From Paracoccus mutanolyticus (GTDB lineage: Bacteria; Pseudomonadota; Alphaproteobacteria; Rhodobacterales; Rhodobacteraceae), in contig NZ_CP030239.1 of assembly GCF_003285265.1 (NCBI RefSeq), positions 2,463,501 to 2,527,500 of the forward strand: a stretch of 64,000 nt of DNA. The letters run 5' to 3'. Positions 52,936 to 63,052 of the stretch are shown piece by piece. The notes under the pieces were generated by a model that was not told where the DNA came from, did no database searches, and saw only the letters and a program-made list of their open reading frames with translations. The translations under genes were made by a program, and so were the position numbers. Every line of letters starts with the position of its first letter. The stretch's first letter is position 1.

Positions 52936-54270
52936 ATGCAGACCGGCGGACCGATTTCCCTTGCGACCCCCATGCGCTTTGCCGCCGATCCGCCGGCGCA
53001 AGCCGATGTCGTCGTGATCGGCGGCGGCATCGCCGGCGTCGCGACGGCGCTTTACCTGGCCGAGGCCGGGCGCCGGGTCGTCCTGTGCGAAAAGGGCCGC
53101 ATCGCGGGCGAGCAAAGCTCGCGCAACTGGGGCTGGGTGCGCCAGCAGGGCCGGGATCCGGCGGAGCTGCCGGTGATGATCCATGCCCTGCGCCTGTGGG
53201 ACGGGCTTCAGCAGCGCTTGGGCGAGGCGGTGGGGCTGCGCCGGACCGGGACCACCTATCTGGCCAATGGCCCGGCGGATCTGGCCAATTTCGAAAGCTG
53301 GCTGCCCCATGCCCGCGCCCATGGCTTGGACACGCGGATGCTGTCGCGGGCGGAACTGGATGCCCTGCTGCCCAGTGCCGCCGGCTGGGTCGGCGGACTT
53401 CACACTGCCAGCGATGCGCGGGCCGAGCCCTGGACCGCCGTTCCCGCCATCGCGGGCCTTGCCGCCGAGGCGGGCGCGAGCCTGCACGAATCCTGCGCCG
53501 TGCGCGCCGTCGAGACCGCCGCCGGCCGGGTTTCGGGGGTGGTCACCGAAAAAGGGCCCATCGCTGCGCCGCAGGTGCTGCTGGCCGGGGGCGCCTGGTC
53601 CTCGCTTCTGGCGCGCCATGCGGGGCTGGGCTTTCCGCAGCTTGCGGTGCGCGCGACGGTCGCTGCGACGCCGCCGATGCCGGAGTTCCACGCCGGCAAC
53701 GCCGCCGATTCCGGCTTTGCCTTTCGCCGTCGGGCGGATGGCGGCTATACGCTGGCGCCGGGCATCGGCCATGATTTCTGGGTCGGGCCCGACGCATTCC
53801 GGAACCTGGGGGCCTTTCTGCCGCAGATCCGCCGCGACATGCGCCACACCCGCCTCGCGCCCGCGGCGCCGCGCCACTATCCCGATGCCTGGGGGACGCC
53901 GCGCCGCTGGGCGGCAGACGCAGCCTCGCCCTTCGAGGCGATGCGTGTCCTTGACCCGGCCCCGAACCTGGGCCGGATCCAAACGCTGCGCGACGATTTC
54001 GCTGCGGCATTCCCCGCGCTCGGCCGGCCCGCGATCGCCCGCGCCTGGGCGGGGATGATCGACGTGACGCCCGACCAGGTGCCGGTGCTGGACGAAACCC
54101 TGATGCCGGGATTCCACATCGCGCGGGTAGTTCAGGACCACGGCTTCGGCATCGAGCGGTGCGCCATCGTGAAAGCGATCCTGGGCCGGGCGCCGCAGCA
54201 TGAACTGCGCCGGTTCCGGTTCTCGCGCTTTTCGGACGGGTCGCGGGTCGAACTGGGGCCGTCCATCTGA
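52936..54270 (+). CDS. FAD-dependent amino acid oxidase (DAO/glycine oxidase family)
   Basis: Flavoprotein of 444 residues. The start is the ATG at 52936 (a TTG at 52930 is also in frame). FAD-binding Rossmann motif: ADVVVIGGGIAGVATALYLAEA (G-x-G-x-x-G) near residue 25, then CEKGRIAGEQSSRNWGWVRQ, the typical flavin-contact helix of bacterial DadA-like proteins. FAD-binding late segment: WAGMIDVTPDQVPVLDE and FHIARVVQDHGFGIERCA. Probable reaction is oxidation of an amine or amino acid with O2 or a quinone as acceptor; substrate unknown. Intact, flanked by repeats. Confidence 0.88.
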   Translation: MQTGGPISLATPMRFAADPPAQADVVVIGGGIAGVATALYLAEAGRRVVLCEKGRIAGEQSSRNWGWVRQQGRDPAELPVMIHALRLWDGLQQRLGEAVGLRRTGTTYLANGPADLANFESWLPHARAHGLDTRMLSRAELDALLPSAAGWVGGLHTASDARAEPWTAVPAIAGLAAEAGASLHESCAVRAVETAAGRVSGVVTEKGPIAAPQVLLAGGAWSSLLARHAGLGFPQLAVRATVAATPPMPEFHAGNAADSGFAFRRRADGGYTLAPGIGHDFWVGPDAFRNLGAFLPQIRRDMRHTRLAPAAPRHYPDAWGTPRRWAADAASPFEAMRVLDPAPNLGRIQTLRDDFAAAFPALGRPAIARAWAGMIDVTPDQVPVLDETLMPGFHIARVVQDHGFGIERCAIVKAILGRAPQHELRRFRFSRFSDGSRVELGPSI

Positions 54271-54275
54271 TCGCG

Positions 54276-54325
54276 GTGCATGGGCGGTGTACGCCCGGTG
54301 TACGCGCCGTGCACGGGCTGCACGG
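54276..54325. repeat. 11-bp iteron-like array (GGTGTACGCNC)
   Basis: Four related 11-mers in exact register: GTGCAT (54276), GTGTAC (54287), GTGTAC (54298), GTGCAC (54309); a fifth, shifted TGCACGG follows at 54319. The unit is about GGTGTACGCCC. It lies 5 bp after the DAO-type oxidase stop and about 130 bp before the M20 hydrolase start. Confidence 0.7.
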
Positions 54326-54457
54326 CCAAAACCCCGGCGATCCTTGAGTTTTCGTGCCTGTCCCGGGGGCCGGTGCACCGGCGCAACGCGCGCTGCCGTT
54401 GCGCGGGCTTGCGGCGCCCCGCGAAAGGGCTAACCTGCCCGCGAAGGAGAGTGTCCC

Positions 54458-55627
54458 ATGCCCGTCAAGAACCGCTTCGCCGAACTGCTGCCCGAGATCG
54501 CCGCCTGGCGCCGGGATTTCCACGAGAACCCGGAACTGCTGTACGAGGTGCATCGCACCGCCGCCCGCGTCGCCGCGCTGCTGCGCGACTTCGGCTGCGA
54601 CGAGGTGGTCGAGGGCATCGGCCGCACCGGCGTCGTGGGCGTGATCCGGGGTCGGACCGACCGCAGCGGCCGGGTCGTGGGCCTGCGCGCGGACATGGAC
54701 GCGCTGCCCATCCGGGAACGGACGGGGCGCGCCTATGCCTCGAAAAATCCGGGGGTCATGCACGCCTGCGGGCACGACGGCCACACCGCCATGCTGCTGG
54801 GCGCCGCGAAATACCTGTCCGAGACGCGCAATTTCGACGGCACCGCCGTGGTCATCTTCCAGCCCGCCGAGGAGGGTGGCGGCGGCGGCCTGGCCATGGT
54901 CCAGGACGGGCTGGTCGAGCGTTGGGGCATTCAGGAATTCTATGGCATGCACAACATGCCCGGCTATCCGGTCGGCACGTTCGCGATCCGCGAAGGCGCC
55001 ATGATGGCCGCCGCCGACCAGTTCGACATCGTGGTGACGGGCAAGGGCGGCCACGCGGCCAAGCCGCATGAATGCATCGACACGACATTGGTTGCGGCGC
55101 AGATTATTGTTGCGCTACAGTCCGTTGTGTCGCGCAACGTCGATCCGCTGAAAAGCGGCGTGGTCTCGGTCTGCGTGGTCGAGACGGATTCCACCGCCCA
55201 CAACGTCATCCCGCAGGTGGTGACCCTGCGCGGCACCGCCCGCAGCCTTGATCCCGAAGTGCGCGACGAGATCGAGGCCGCCATCGCGCGGGTCGCGGAA
55301 AACACCGCCGCGGCGCTGGGCGCCCGGGCCGAGGTGCATTACGAGCGCGGCTATCCCGTCACCATGAACGACCCGCAAGCCACTGGTTTCGCGGCGGAGG
55401 TGGCCCGGCAGGTGGCCGGTTCTGTGAACATGGACATGCTGCCCCTGATGGCGGGCGAGGATTTCAGCTATATGCTGAACGAACGGCCGGGCGCCTATAT
55501 CTTTGTCGGCAACGGCGACACCGCCATGGTCCATTCGCCGGAATACGATTTCGACGACAATGCGATCCCGGCGGGCGCAAGCTGGTATGCCGGCATGGTC
55601 GAGGCGCGGATGCCGGTTTCCGCCTGA
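54458..55627 (+). CDS. M20-family amidohydrolase (hippurate hydrolase-like)
   Basis: Zinc-dependent hydrolase of 389 residues, usually acting on N-acyl amino acids. Start at 54458 with AAGGAG 10 bp upstream. Metal and catalytic motifs: GLRADMDALPIRERTG, MHACGHDGHTAMLLGAAKYL, IFQPAEEGGGGGLAMV, GKGGHAAKPHECIDT (dimerisation domain) and PLMAGEDFSYMLN. It belongs to the IAA-amino-acid/hippurate hydrolase group. Preceded by the iteron-like array. It may act with the upstream oxidase on amino acid derivatives, inferred from adjacency only. Intact. Confidence 0.93.
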   Translation: MPVKNRFAELLPEIAAWRRDFHENPELLYEVHRTAARVAALLRDFGCDEVVEGIGRTGVVGVIRGRTDRSGRVVGLRADMDALPIRERTGRAYASKNPGVMHACGHDGHTAMLLGAAKYLSETRNFDGTAVVIFQPAEEGGGGGLAMVQDGLVERWGIQEFYGMHNMPGYPVGTFAIREGAMMAAADQFDIVVTGKGGHAAKPHECIDTTLVAAQIIVALQSVVSRNVDPLKSGVVSVCVVETDSTAHNVIPQVVTLRGTARSLDPEVRDEIEAAIARVAENTAAALGARAEVHYERGYPVTMNDPQATGFAAEVARQVAGSVNMDMLPLMAGEDFSYMLNERPGAYIFVGNGDTAMVHSPEYDFDDNAIPAGASWYAGMVEARMPVSA

Positions 55628-55655
55628 GCGCCGGCCCGGCGGCGGCGTCGGAATA

Positions 55656-55676
55656 TGGGTATTTGAAAAACGGTGA
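55656..55676 (+). repeat. Dispersed GGGTATTTG repeat, copy 5
   Basis: TGGGTATTTGAAAAACGGTG plus A; one mismatch to copy 1. It lies between the M20 hydrolase stop and the terminator stem at 55683. Confidence 0.8.
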
Positions 55677-55682
55677 TTGCTG

Positions 55683-55705
55683 AAGGGGGCCGCGCGGGCC
55701 CCCTT
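55683..55705. terminator. Bidirectional terminator M20 hydrolase / lpdA
   Basis: Stem AAGGGGGCC (55683-55691) with GGGCCCCCTT (55696-55705), 4-nt loop. Genes on both sides converge on it. Confidence 0.75.
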
Positions 55706-55713
55706 GGTCTTGC

Positions 55714-57092
55714 CTAGAAGTGGATGGCGCGGCCATAGGCCGAAAGCACGGATTCGTGCATCATTTCCGACAGGGTCGGGTGCGGGAAGACCGTCTCCAT
55801 CAGCTCGGCCTCGGTGGTTTCCAGCGTGCGGCCGACGACATAGCCCTGGATCAGTTCGGTGACCTCGGCGCCGACCATTGCGCCCAGCATGCTCGCCGGT
55901 CTTGGCGTCGAAGACGGTCTTGGTCAGCCCCAGGGCCGGCAGCGCGTGCCTTGCCGTTGCCGATGAGGCGAAGCGGCCGACCTTGATCTCGTAACCCGCG
56001 GCCTTGGCCTTCTCCTCGGTCAGGCCGACGCTGGCGACCTGCGGGTTGCAATAGGTGCAGCCCGGGATCGAGTTCGGCTTGATCGGATGCGGATGCTGGC
56101 CGGCGATCAGCTCGGCCACCATGACGCCTTCGTGGCTGGCCTTGTGGGCAAGCCAAGGGGCGCCCGCCACGTCGCCGATGGCATAGAGTCCCTCGACGCC
56201 GGTGCGGCAATATTCGTCGGTCACGACATGGGTGCGGTCGATCTTGGCGCCCAGCTTTTCAAGGCCGAGGTTTTCCACGTTGCCGACGATGCCGACGGCC
56301 GAGATCACCGTGTCGAACTCCTGCGTCTCGGTCTTGCCGTCCTTTTCGATATGGGCGGTGACCTTGCCGGAGGCGCGGTCCGTTTCTTGACCGCGGCCTT
56401 TTCGATGATCTTCTGCTGCTGTTCGATTGCTTCTTCGCCAGCGCCGAGATCTCGGCATCCTCGACCGGCAGCACGCGGTCCATGACCTCGACCACGGTGG
56501 TATCGGCGCCCAGCGTGTTGAAGAAGCTGGCGAATTCGATGCCGATGGCGCCCGAGCCGATGACCAGCAGCTTCTTGGGCATGCGCGGTGGCTGCAGCGC
56601 GTGCTTGTAGTTCCAGACCAGGTCGCCGTCGGCTTCCAGCCCCGGCAGGTTGCGGGCGCGGGCGCCGGTGGCCAGCACGATGGCCTTGCCGGTGATTTCC
56701 TCGGCGCCCTTGTCGGTCTTCACGCTGATCTTGCCGGGGGCGGTCAGCGTGGCTTCGCCCATGATGACGGTGACCTTGTTCTTCTTCAGCAGGTGGCCGA
56801 CGCCGCCCGCGAGTTGCTTGGCCACGCCGCGCGAGCGTTGGACGACCGCACCCAGGTCATAGCCGATCTGGCCGGCCGAAAGGCCGAATTCCTTGGCGCG
56901 GTGCATCAGGTGGAACACCTCGGCCGAGCGCAGCAGCGCCTTGGTCGGGATGCAGCCCCAGTTCAGGCAGATGCCGCCCAGGTGCTCGCGCTCGATACAG
57001 GCGACTTTCAGGCCCAGTTGGGCCCCGCGAATGGCGCAGACATAGCCGCCCGGGCCGGAACCGATCACCACCATGTCGAAGTTCTGCGCCAT
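55714..57092 (-). CDS. lpdA: Dihydrolipoyl dehydrogenase (E3), frameshifted
   Basis: NAD-linked flavoprotein that reoxidises lipoyl groups of 2-oxo acid dehydrogenase complexes. Start at 57092 (MAQNFDMVVIGSGPGGYVCA). Redox disulfide in GGICLNWGCIPTKALL; NAD domain LLVIGSGAIGIEFASFFNTL; VYAIGD-type FAD segment LYAIGDVAGAPWLAHKASHE; C-terminal catalytic His is expected near the end, where the sequence reads FPHPTLSEMMHESVLSAYGR in the corrected frame. Frameshifts near 56390-56430 and small indels at 55885-55975. No E1/E2 genes within the window. Confidence 0.93.
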
Positions 57093-57140
57093 GGAATCCC
57101 CCTCTGAAAAGATAGTTGAGCGTTAAACCATTTATCCCAG

Positions 57141-57712
57141 CTACGGCAACGACTTCGTGATCTCGGGAGGCGCCGTAGCCTCCGGCACCGAACTTCCGGA
57201 GATTCCGCCGGTGTGGGGCTGCGTCCCAAGGCGGCATTGCGCCAGGGAAAGCGGCCGAAGCGGGCGATGGTGTCGCGATGGATCTGGGCGTGGCGCAGGT
57301 TTTCGCCCGGCATGAATTCGGCGAACAGCTCGACCGCGCGATCCTGATCCTCAAGGTTTTCGCTGTGCTCGAAGGGCAGGTAGAAGAACTGCCGCGCCGG
57401 CGGGTCGATGCGCAGGTCGAACCCCGCCGCGATGGCCTCGTCCGCCAGGCGACGGGCCAGCTCGTCGGTGGCGAAGGCGCGGGGATCGTCGCGGAACATG
57501 TTGCGCGGGAACTGGTCGGTCAGGATCAGCGCCGCCAGCGCCCCTTCGGGGTCCCCGGCCCAGGCGGGGGCTAGTACCGCCGCATCGTCCCAGGCGGCGC
57601 GGAAGCGGTCGCGGATCTGCTGGTCCAGTGCGTCCGAGCGTTCGTACCAGCCCTTCGGGCCGACCTCCTCGATCCAGAAGCGGTTGATCTCGGCCGGTGT
57701 GACGGTGGTCAT
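57141..57712 (-). CDS. DUF924 family protein, 3' end frameshifted
   Basis: Cytoplasmic TPR-like protein of about 185 residues. Conserved: INRFWIEEVGPKGWYERSDA, DQQIRDRFRAAWDDA, LALILTDQFPRNMFR-type segment (LAALILTDQFPRNMFRDDPR), and FFYLPFEHSENLEDQDRAVE. A frameshift near 57205-57230 leaves the last 20-25 codons uncertain; a stop in one frame at 57141 fits the expected end. It lies 48 bp upstream of lpdA on the same strand. Function unknown. Confidence 0.85.
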
Positions 57713-57776
57713 GGGCGCCTCTCCCTGGTTTCAGGGGATGGTCGCAGAGCGGGCAGGCCGCCGCAAGGCCCGATGC

Positions 57777-59018
57777 TCAGTCGGTGCGCAGCTCGTCCGA
57801 GCCCGCGGTTTCCAGCGCCGCCTCGACCGCCAGCGGCGTGGCCGAGGGGGCGATGACCGCAAAGCTCTGGTCCTGGACAGGAGTCGGGCGGCGGGTGCGG
57901 CGCCAGCCGGTGTACAGCGCCAGCACCAGAAGCAGCGCGCCGATATAGGCCCAGAACCCGTCCGGGCCCAGCGTCTCCATCAGCCAGCCGGTGATCAGCG
58001 GGCCGGTGATGGCGCCGACGCCGTTGATGAACAAAAGCCCCGCCGAGGCGGCCGCCATGTCCTTGGCATCGAGGAAGTCGTTGGTATAGGCCAGCAGCAG
58101 CGAATAGACCGGGTTCGCCACGCCCCCGATGATGGCCGCGGTCAGAAGCAGCCCCCAGATATCCGGCTGCAGCATCAGCGTGGCAAGGCAGGCCAGCGTG
58201 CCCAGGACCGCAAGGGCCAGCACGATCACGCGCCGGTCGCCATGGTCCGACAGCCAGCCGACAGGATATTGCAGCACCAGCCCGCCGATGTAGATGGCCG
58301 CCACGAAGGCCGAGATTTCGGTGACCGAAAGCCCACGCGCCGAACCCCAGACCGAGGCCATGCCGAAGATCGCCGAAAACACCCCGCCCATCAGGAAGAT
58401 GCCCACGCATCCCAGGGGCGAGACGCGGAACAGGGTGGCGAAGCTCATCCTCTGGATGGTCGAGAACTGCGGCGCGGGCTGGGCCGACAGCAGGATCGGC
58501 AGGAAGGCGAAGCTGACCAGGACCGAGGGGATGATGAACAGCAGGTAGCCCGCCGGATCGGCCGTGTTCATCAGGATCTGCGCGCCGATAATGCCCAGCA
58601 TCTGCACGATCATGTAGGCCGACAGCGCCTGGCCCCGCGTCTCGTTGGTGGCGCTGGCGTTCAGCCAGCTTTCCGAGGTGATGTAGACGCCCGAAAAGCA
58701 GAAGCCGATGATCAGGCGCTCGATGGCCCAGATCTCCCACCGGGGGACGACCGCGTAAAGCACCAGCACCGCCGAAATGGTCGAGGCGAGGGCGGCAAAG
58801 ACGCGGACATGGCCGACCTTCTGGATCATGTCCGGCACCATGCGCGAGCCGAGCAGGAAGCCGCCGAAATAGGACGCCATCACGACCGACATCTGGGTCG
58901 TCGAAATTCCCTCGATGCTGCCCCGGATGCCCAGCAGCGTGCCCTGCATCCCATTGCCGACCATCAGCAGCAGGATACCCAGAAGCAGCGGCCAGGTCGT
59001 GCGCAGCACGGTCAGCAT
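57777..59018 (-). CDS. MFS transporter (YcaD-like)
   Basis: Major facilitator of 413 residues with 12 hydrophobic segments. N-terminal half: TWPLLLGILLLMVGNGMQGT, MASYFGGFLLGSRMVPDMIQ (loop motif A variant), RLIIGFCFSGVYITSESWLN. Second half: IFLMGGVFSAIFGMASVWGS and LSDHGDRRVIVLALAV. It ends in a long polar tail (SATPLAVEAALETAGSDELR). The substrate of YcaD-type permeases is unknown. It starts 12 bp after the queA stop, on the same strand, so co-transcription is likely. Intact. Confidence 0.9.
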   Translation of the reverse strand: MLTVLRTTWPLLLGILLLMVGNGMQGTLLGIRGSIEGISTTQMSVVMASYFGGFLLGSRMVPDMIQKVGHVRVFAALASTISAVLVLYAVVPRWEIWAIERLIIGFCFSGVYITSESWLNASATNETRGQALSAYMIVQMLGIIGAQILMNTADPAGYLLFIIPSVLVSFAFLPILLSAQPAPQFSTIQRMSFATLFRVSPLGCVGIFLMGGVFSAIFGMASVWGSARGLSVTEISAFVAAIYIGGLVLQYPVGWLSDHGDRRVIVLALAVLGTLACLATLMLQPDIWGLLLTAAIIGGVANPVYSLLLAYTNDFLDAKDMAAASAGLLFINGVGAITGPLITGWLMETLGPDGFWAYIGALLLVLALYTGWRRTRRPTPVQDQSFAVIAPSATPLAVEAALETAGSDELRTD

Positions 59019-59030
59019 GAAGGGCGTCCT

Positions 59031-60077
59031 TTATGGTACAAGCAGCGAGGCGTCGCCGTAGCTGAAGAAGCGATAGCCCGATTCCACGGCGTGGCGATAG
59101 AGGGCGCGGATGCGGTCCTGGCCCATCAGCGCCGAAACCAGCATCAGCAGCGTCGATTTGGGCAGGTGGAAATTGGTCATCAGCCCGTCCGTCACCCGAA
59201 AGCGATAGCCGGGATAGATGAAGATCTCGGTCACGCCCCGGAACGGCTGGACCCGGCCATCCGGGGTGGCGGCCGATTCGATCAGGCGCAGGGCGGTGGT
59301 GCCCACCGGGATCACCCGGCCGCCGGCGGCGCGGGTTTCGTTGATGGCGGCGGCGGCCTCGGGCGTGACCTCGCCCCATTCGCCGTGCATCTTGTGGGTG
59401 GTCACGTCCTTGACCTTGACGGGCAGGAAGGTGCCCGCGCCGACATGCAGCGTGACATGGGCAAAGCGCACGCCGCGCGCGCGCAGCGCCGCCAGCAGCG
59501 GTTCGTCGAAATGCAGGCTGGCGGTCGGTGCCGCCACCGCGCCCGAGCGACGCGCCCAGACGGTCTGATAGTCCTGCCGGTCGGCCTCGTCCGGGGCGCG
59601 CAGGGCGGCGATATAGGGGGGCAGGGGCATCGCGCCGACCTGCGCCAGCGCCGCGTCGAAGGCGTCGCCCGTGGCGTCGAAGCGCAGGACCAGCGCGCCA
59701 TCCCCGATCCCGGCGACCTCGGCGGAAAGCGCGTCGCCAAAGCGGATGACCTCGCCCGGCTTCAACTTGCGCAGGGGCTTGGCCAGCGCCTTCCAGCCGT
59801 CTGCCACGGGCTCCAGCAGGGTGATCTCGACGCGGGCCACGGCCTCGCCCTGCGACGTGGCGCGGCTGCGGGTGCCGGTCAGCCGGGCAGGGATCACCCG
59901 CGTGTCGTTCAGGACCAGCAGGTCGCCCGGCCCCAGCAGCTCGGGCAGGTCGCGCACATGCAGGTCGCGCAGGCTGTCGCCCGTCGCCGCCAGCAGCCGC
60001 GCGGACGACCGGGGCCTGGCGGGCCGCGTCGCGATCAGCCCCTCGGGCAGGTCGAAGTCGAAATCATCCAGCGTCAT
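59031..60077 (-). CDS. queA: tRNA preQ1(34) S-adenosylmethionine ribosyltransferase-isomerase
   Basis: Penultimate queuosine step: transfers the ribosyl group of SAM to preQ1-tRNA. It has 348 intact residues. The start at 60077 ([20 protein letters not shown]) is conserved; the longer upstream frame is not. Motifs: [50 protein letters not shown] [36 protein letters not shown], and [19 protein letters not shown]. Divergent from bfd. Confidence 0.97.
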   Translation of the reverse strand: MTLDDFDFDLPEGLIATRPARPRSSARLLAATGDSLRDLHVRDLPELLGPGDLLVLNDTRVIPARLTGTRSRATSQGEAVARVEITLLEPVADGWKALAKPLRKLKPGEVIRFGDALSAEVAGIGDGALVLRFDATGDAFDAALAQVGAMPLPPYIAALRAPDEADRQDYQTVWARRSGAVAAPTASLHFDEPLLAALRARGVRFAHVTLHVGAGTFLPVKVKDVTTHKMHGEWGEVTPEAAAAINETRAAGGRVIPVGTTALRLIESAATPDGRVQPFRGVTEIFIYPGYRFRVTDGLMTNFHLPKSTLLMLVSALMGQDRIRALYRHAVESGYRFFSYGDASLLVP

Positions 60078-60195
60078 GGCCGGGTTCTGGCCCCGCCGCG
60101 CAACGGGGTCAAGCTGGCCCGGATGGTCTAGCAAAAAAGTCATCTTTACATGTCCGATAAAATTGCTAGGTTATGGGCACGCTAGAGGTAGGCCG

Positions 60196-60486
60196 ATGAT
60201 CATCTGTCACTGCACCCATATTTCGGACCACGACATCCGCGCCGCGGTGGACTGGATGCGTGCCGCCGACCCCGAAACGATCATCACCCCTGGCAAGATT
60301 TATCACGCCCTGGGCAAGCGCGCCGATTGCGGCGGCTGTATGCCCTTGTTTCTGGACACCATGCGCCGTTGCGATAATCTGGCGGTGCCCCCGATCCTTC
60401 GAGGGCTCAGAGCCAACCGCACAGGGGTAAGCCATGAAGGGCGACGAAAAGGTCATCGAGTATCTCAACGCAGCGCTGCGGTCTGA
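60196..60486 (+). CDS. bfd: Bacterioferritin-associated ferredoxin
   Basis: [2Fe-2S] protein that reduces bacterioferritin to release iron. [20 protein letters not shown] supplies Cys-x-Cys, and [12 protein letters not shown] supplies Cys-x-x-Cys. As read it is 96 residues and overlaps bfr by 53 bp. A normal Bfd would end near NRTG just before the bfr ribosome site: removing one G of the GGGG run at 60423-60426 creates a TAA there. So the long C-terminus ([11 protein letters not shown]...) is probably a frameshift product. Followed immediately by bfr. Confidence 0.9.
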   Translation: MIICHCTHISDHDIRAAVDWMRAADPETIITPGKIYHALGKRADCGGCMPLFLDTMRRCDNLAVPPILRGLRANRTGVSHEGRRKGHRVSQRSAAV

Positions 60487-60919
60487 ACTGACCGCGGTCA
60501 GCCAGTACTGGCTGCATTACCGCCTGCAAGAGGACTGGGGCTATGGCCGCATCGCCGACAAGTCCCGGGCCGAGTCGATCGAGGAAATGCACCACGCCGA
60601 CCGGCTGATCCAGCGAATCATCTTCCTGGAAGGCCATCCGAATCTGCAAAAGCTCGATCCGCTGCGCATTGGCCAGACGCTTCGGGAAACGCTGGAATCG
60701 GATCTGGCCGCCGAACACGACGCCCGCACCCTGTATATCGAGGCGCGGGATTACTGCGAATCGGTCAAGGATTACGTCAGCAAGGTCCTGTTCGAGGAAC
60801 TGATCAAAGACGAGGAAGGCCATATCGACTTCCTCGAAACCCAGCTGGACCTGTACGAGGAAATCGGCGCCCAGAACTATGGCCAGCTGAACGCCAAGCC
60901 CGCCGACCAGGCCGAGTGA
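60434..60919 (+). CDS. bfr: Bacterioferritin
   Basis: Heme-containing 24-mer iron store of 161 residues. Ferroxidase ligands: Glu in [11 protein letters not shown], Glu and His in [10 protein letters not shown], Glu in [11 protein letters not shown], and Glu/His in [11 protein letters not shown]. The Met of EEMHHAD is the axial heme ligand, so heme binding is retained. Start at 60434 with AGGGG upstream. Coupled with bfd. Intact. Confidence 0.96.
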   Translation: MKGDEKVIEYLNAALRSELTAVSQYWLHYRLQEDWGYGRIADKSRAESIEEMHHADRLIQRIIFLEGHPNLQKLDPLRIGQTLRETLESDLAAEHDARTLYIEARDYCESVKDYVSKVLFEELIKDEEGHIDFLETQLDLYEEIGAQNYGQLNAKPADQAE

Positions 60920-60925
60920 TCGCGC

Positions 60926-60947
60926 GGGGGCCTCTCAGGCGGCCCCC
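60926..60947. terminator. Hairpin between bfr and gph
   Basis: Stem GGGGGCC (60926-60932) with GGCCCCC (60941-60947); the gph stop codon lies in the loop. No clear T-run; could terminate bfr transcription. Confidence 0.5.
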
Positions 60948-61610
60948 AGCCAGTCGCGCGCCAGCGCCGGCAGGTCGTCGAAATGGGCCAGCAGCGCCTC
61001 GGGCGCCAGACGGGTCAGCGCCTCGCCTTCGGGACCGAAGGCGACCAGCGCGACCTTGACGCCGGCGGCCGAGGCGGTCTTGCGGTCCGTTTCCGTGTCG
61101 CCCACCAGGAAGGATCGCGCGACCGCGCCCCCCGCGCCCTCGACCGCGGCCTGATAGGGACGGGGATCGGGCTTGCTGACCGGCAGCGTGCCCGCACCCA
61201 CGACGCAGGCAAAGCGGTCGCGGATGCCCAGTTCGTCCAGCAGGATCTCGGCCACGCGGATCGGCTTGTTCGTGCAGACCGACAGCCGGTGCCCGTCCCG
61301 GGCCAGAGCATCCAGCGCCTCCAGCGCACCGGGATAAAGCCTGGTGTGGACGGCGGCGGCCTCGCCATAGAAATCCAGCAGCCGGGGGTAATCCTCCTCC
61401 TCGGCGCCGGGGGGCATCAGGGTGTCGGCGCCCACGCGGCCGTATCCCGCGCGCAGCATGGCCCGGCCGCCGTGAAAGGCGATCAGCCGTCGTCGACCGG
61501 ATGCAGCATCGCCAGGCCCCGGCCAGGAAACAGGCGTTGGCCGCCGCGATCAGGTCGCCCGAGGTATCGGCCAGCGTCCCGTCCAGATCAAAGACCACCG
61601 TTCCCGCCAT
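60935..61610 (-). CDS. gph: Phosphoglycolate phosphatase (HAD family), frameshifted
   Basis: HAD-superfamily phosphatase of about 225 residues. The catalytic DxDGT motif is VVFDLDGTLADTSGDLIAAA at the N-terminus (start 61610). Motif II Thr/Ser region is LSVCTNKPIRVAEILLDELG, Lys and the acidic motif are SKPDPRPYQAAVEGAG and FLVGDTETDRKTA. Frameshifts near 61490-61540 break the cap domain. Gph detoxifies 2-phosphoglycolate; other HAD substrates cannot be excluded. Confidence 0.88.
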
Positions 61611-61713
61611 GCTGTAACCTTCCGTCAGAATGTTTGATCTCGCCGGGCCTTTCCCCGGTCCCGCCCCCTAGGTAGAACGCGGGCGTGACAGATAAAACAG
61701 ACAAGAGGCCGGC

Positions 61714-63050
61714 ATGACCCAGATCCCGCAGCCCTGATCGTTCTGGCCGCCGGGCTGGGCAGTCGGATGCAGTCGACCTGCCCAAGGTGCTGCACCGGCT
61801 GGGCGGTGTGCCGCTGGTCGGCCATGCGCTGGCCGCTGGCCGGACGCTGGAGCCCGAGCGGGTCGTGGTCGTCGCGGGCCACGGCGCGGCCCAGGTCGAA
61901 AAGGCCGTGCGCAAGCTGGAACCCGAGGCGACCATTGCGCTGCAGTCCGAACAACTGGGCACCGGCCATGCGGTCCTGCAGGCCATGCCGATGCTGGACG
62001 GGTTCGAGGGCCGGGTGATCGTGCTTTACGGCGACACCCCCTTCATCGGCGCGGACACGTTGGCAGCACTTGCCAGCCACACGGCCGATGTCGTGGTCTT
62101 GGGGTTCGAGGCGGCCGATCCGGGGCGCTATGGCCGGCTCGTCACCGGCCCCGAGGGCTGGAACGGATCGTCGAATGGAAGGACGCGGACGAGGCCACCC
62201 GCGCCATCCGCCTGGTGAACTCGGGTGTGCTGGCCGCCGACGCGGGCCTGCTGCGCGACCTGCTGCCGCGCCTGGGCAACCGCAATGCCTCGGGCGAGTA
62301 CACCTGACCGACATTCCCGCGCTGGCCCGCGCCGCAGGCCGCCGGGTCGAGGTCGTCACCTGCAACGAGGACGAGACGCTGGGCATCAACACCCGGGCCG
62401 AGCTTGCCGCCGCCGAGGCCGCTTTCCAGGCCCGCGCCCGCGCCCGCGCACTCGACGACGGGGTGACGCTGACCGACCCCGCGACGGTCTGGTTCGCGCT
62501 GGACACCGTGATCGGCCGCGATGCGATCATCGGCCCGAATGTCGTCCTGGGCCCCGGCGTCACCATCGAAAGCGGGGCCGAGATCCTGGCCTTTTGCCAT
62601 CTCGAGGGCTGCCACATCAGCGCCGGCGCCACGGTCGGCCCCTTCGCGCGGCTGCGTCCGGGGGCGGAGCTGGGGGGCGATGTCCATGTCGGCAACTTCG
62701 TGGAAATCAAGAACTCGGTCCTGGACGAAGGCGTCAAGGTGGGCCACCTGACCTATCTGGGCGACACCCATGTGGGCGAGCGCACGAACATCGGCGCCGG
62801 CATCGTGACTGCAATTACGCGGCGCGGCAAGCATCGCACGGAAATCGGCCCCCATGCCTGCATCGGCTCGGACACCATGCTGGTGGCGCCGGTGCGGGTG
62901 GGGGCGCGGGCGGTGACGGGCTCGGGCTCGGTCATCACCGAGGACATCCCGGACGATGCCATGGCGATCGGCCGGGCGCGGCAGGTGACCAAGCCGGGCC
63001 TGGGCGCGCGGCTGATGCAGGCCCTGCGCCAGAAGAAGAAGGGACAGTAA
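61714..63050 (+). CDS. glmU: Bifunctional GlmU (GlcNAc-1-P uridyltransferase / GlcN-1-P acetyltransferase), frameshifted
   Basis: Makes UDP-GlcNAc for peptidoglycan and LPS. Uridyltransferase domain: [19 protein letters not shown] start (broken by indels near 61735 and 61770), [49 protein letters not shown]. Further frameshifts near 62160 and 62305. Acetyltransferase left-handed helix: hexapeptide repeats [20 protein letters not shown] to [20 protein letters not shown], then GERTNIGAG. At 62806-62830 the catalytic TCNYDG motif is garbled to TAITRR by compensating indels. It ends 2 bp before glmS. Confidence 0.95.
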
Positions 63051-63052
63051 AG

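Noticed and set aside
57408..60131. About 907-codon open frame on the plus strand
   Set aside because: It is antisense to DUF924, the MFS transporter and queA, all of which are conserved. No protein family is visible in it.
63051..63052. glmS ribozyme
   Set aside because: glmU and glmS are separated by 2 bp, and this ribozyme is a Gram-positive feature.
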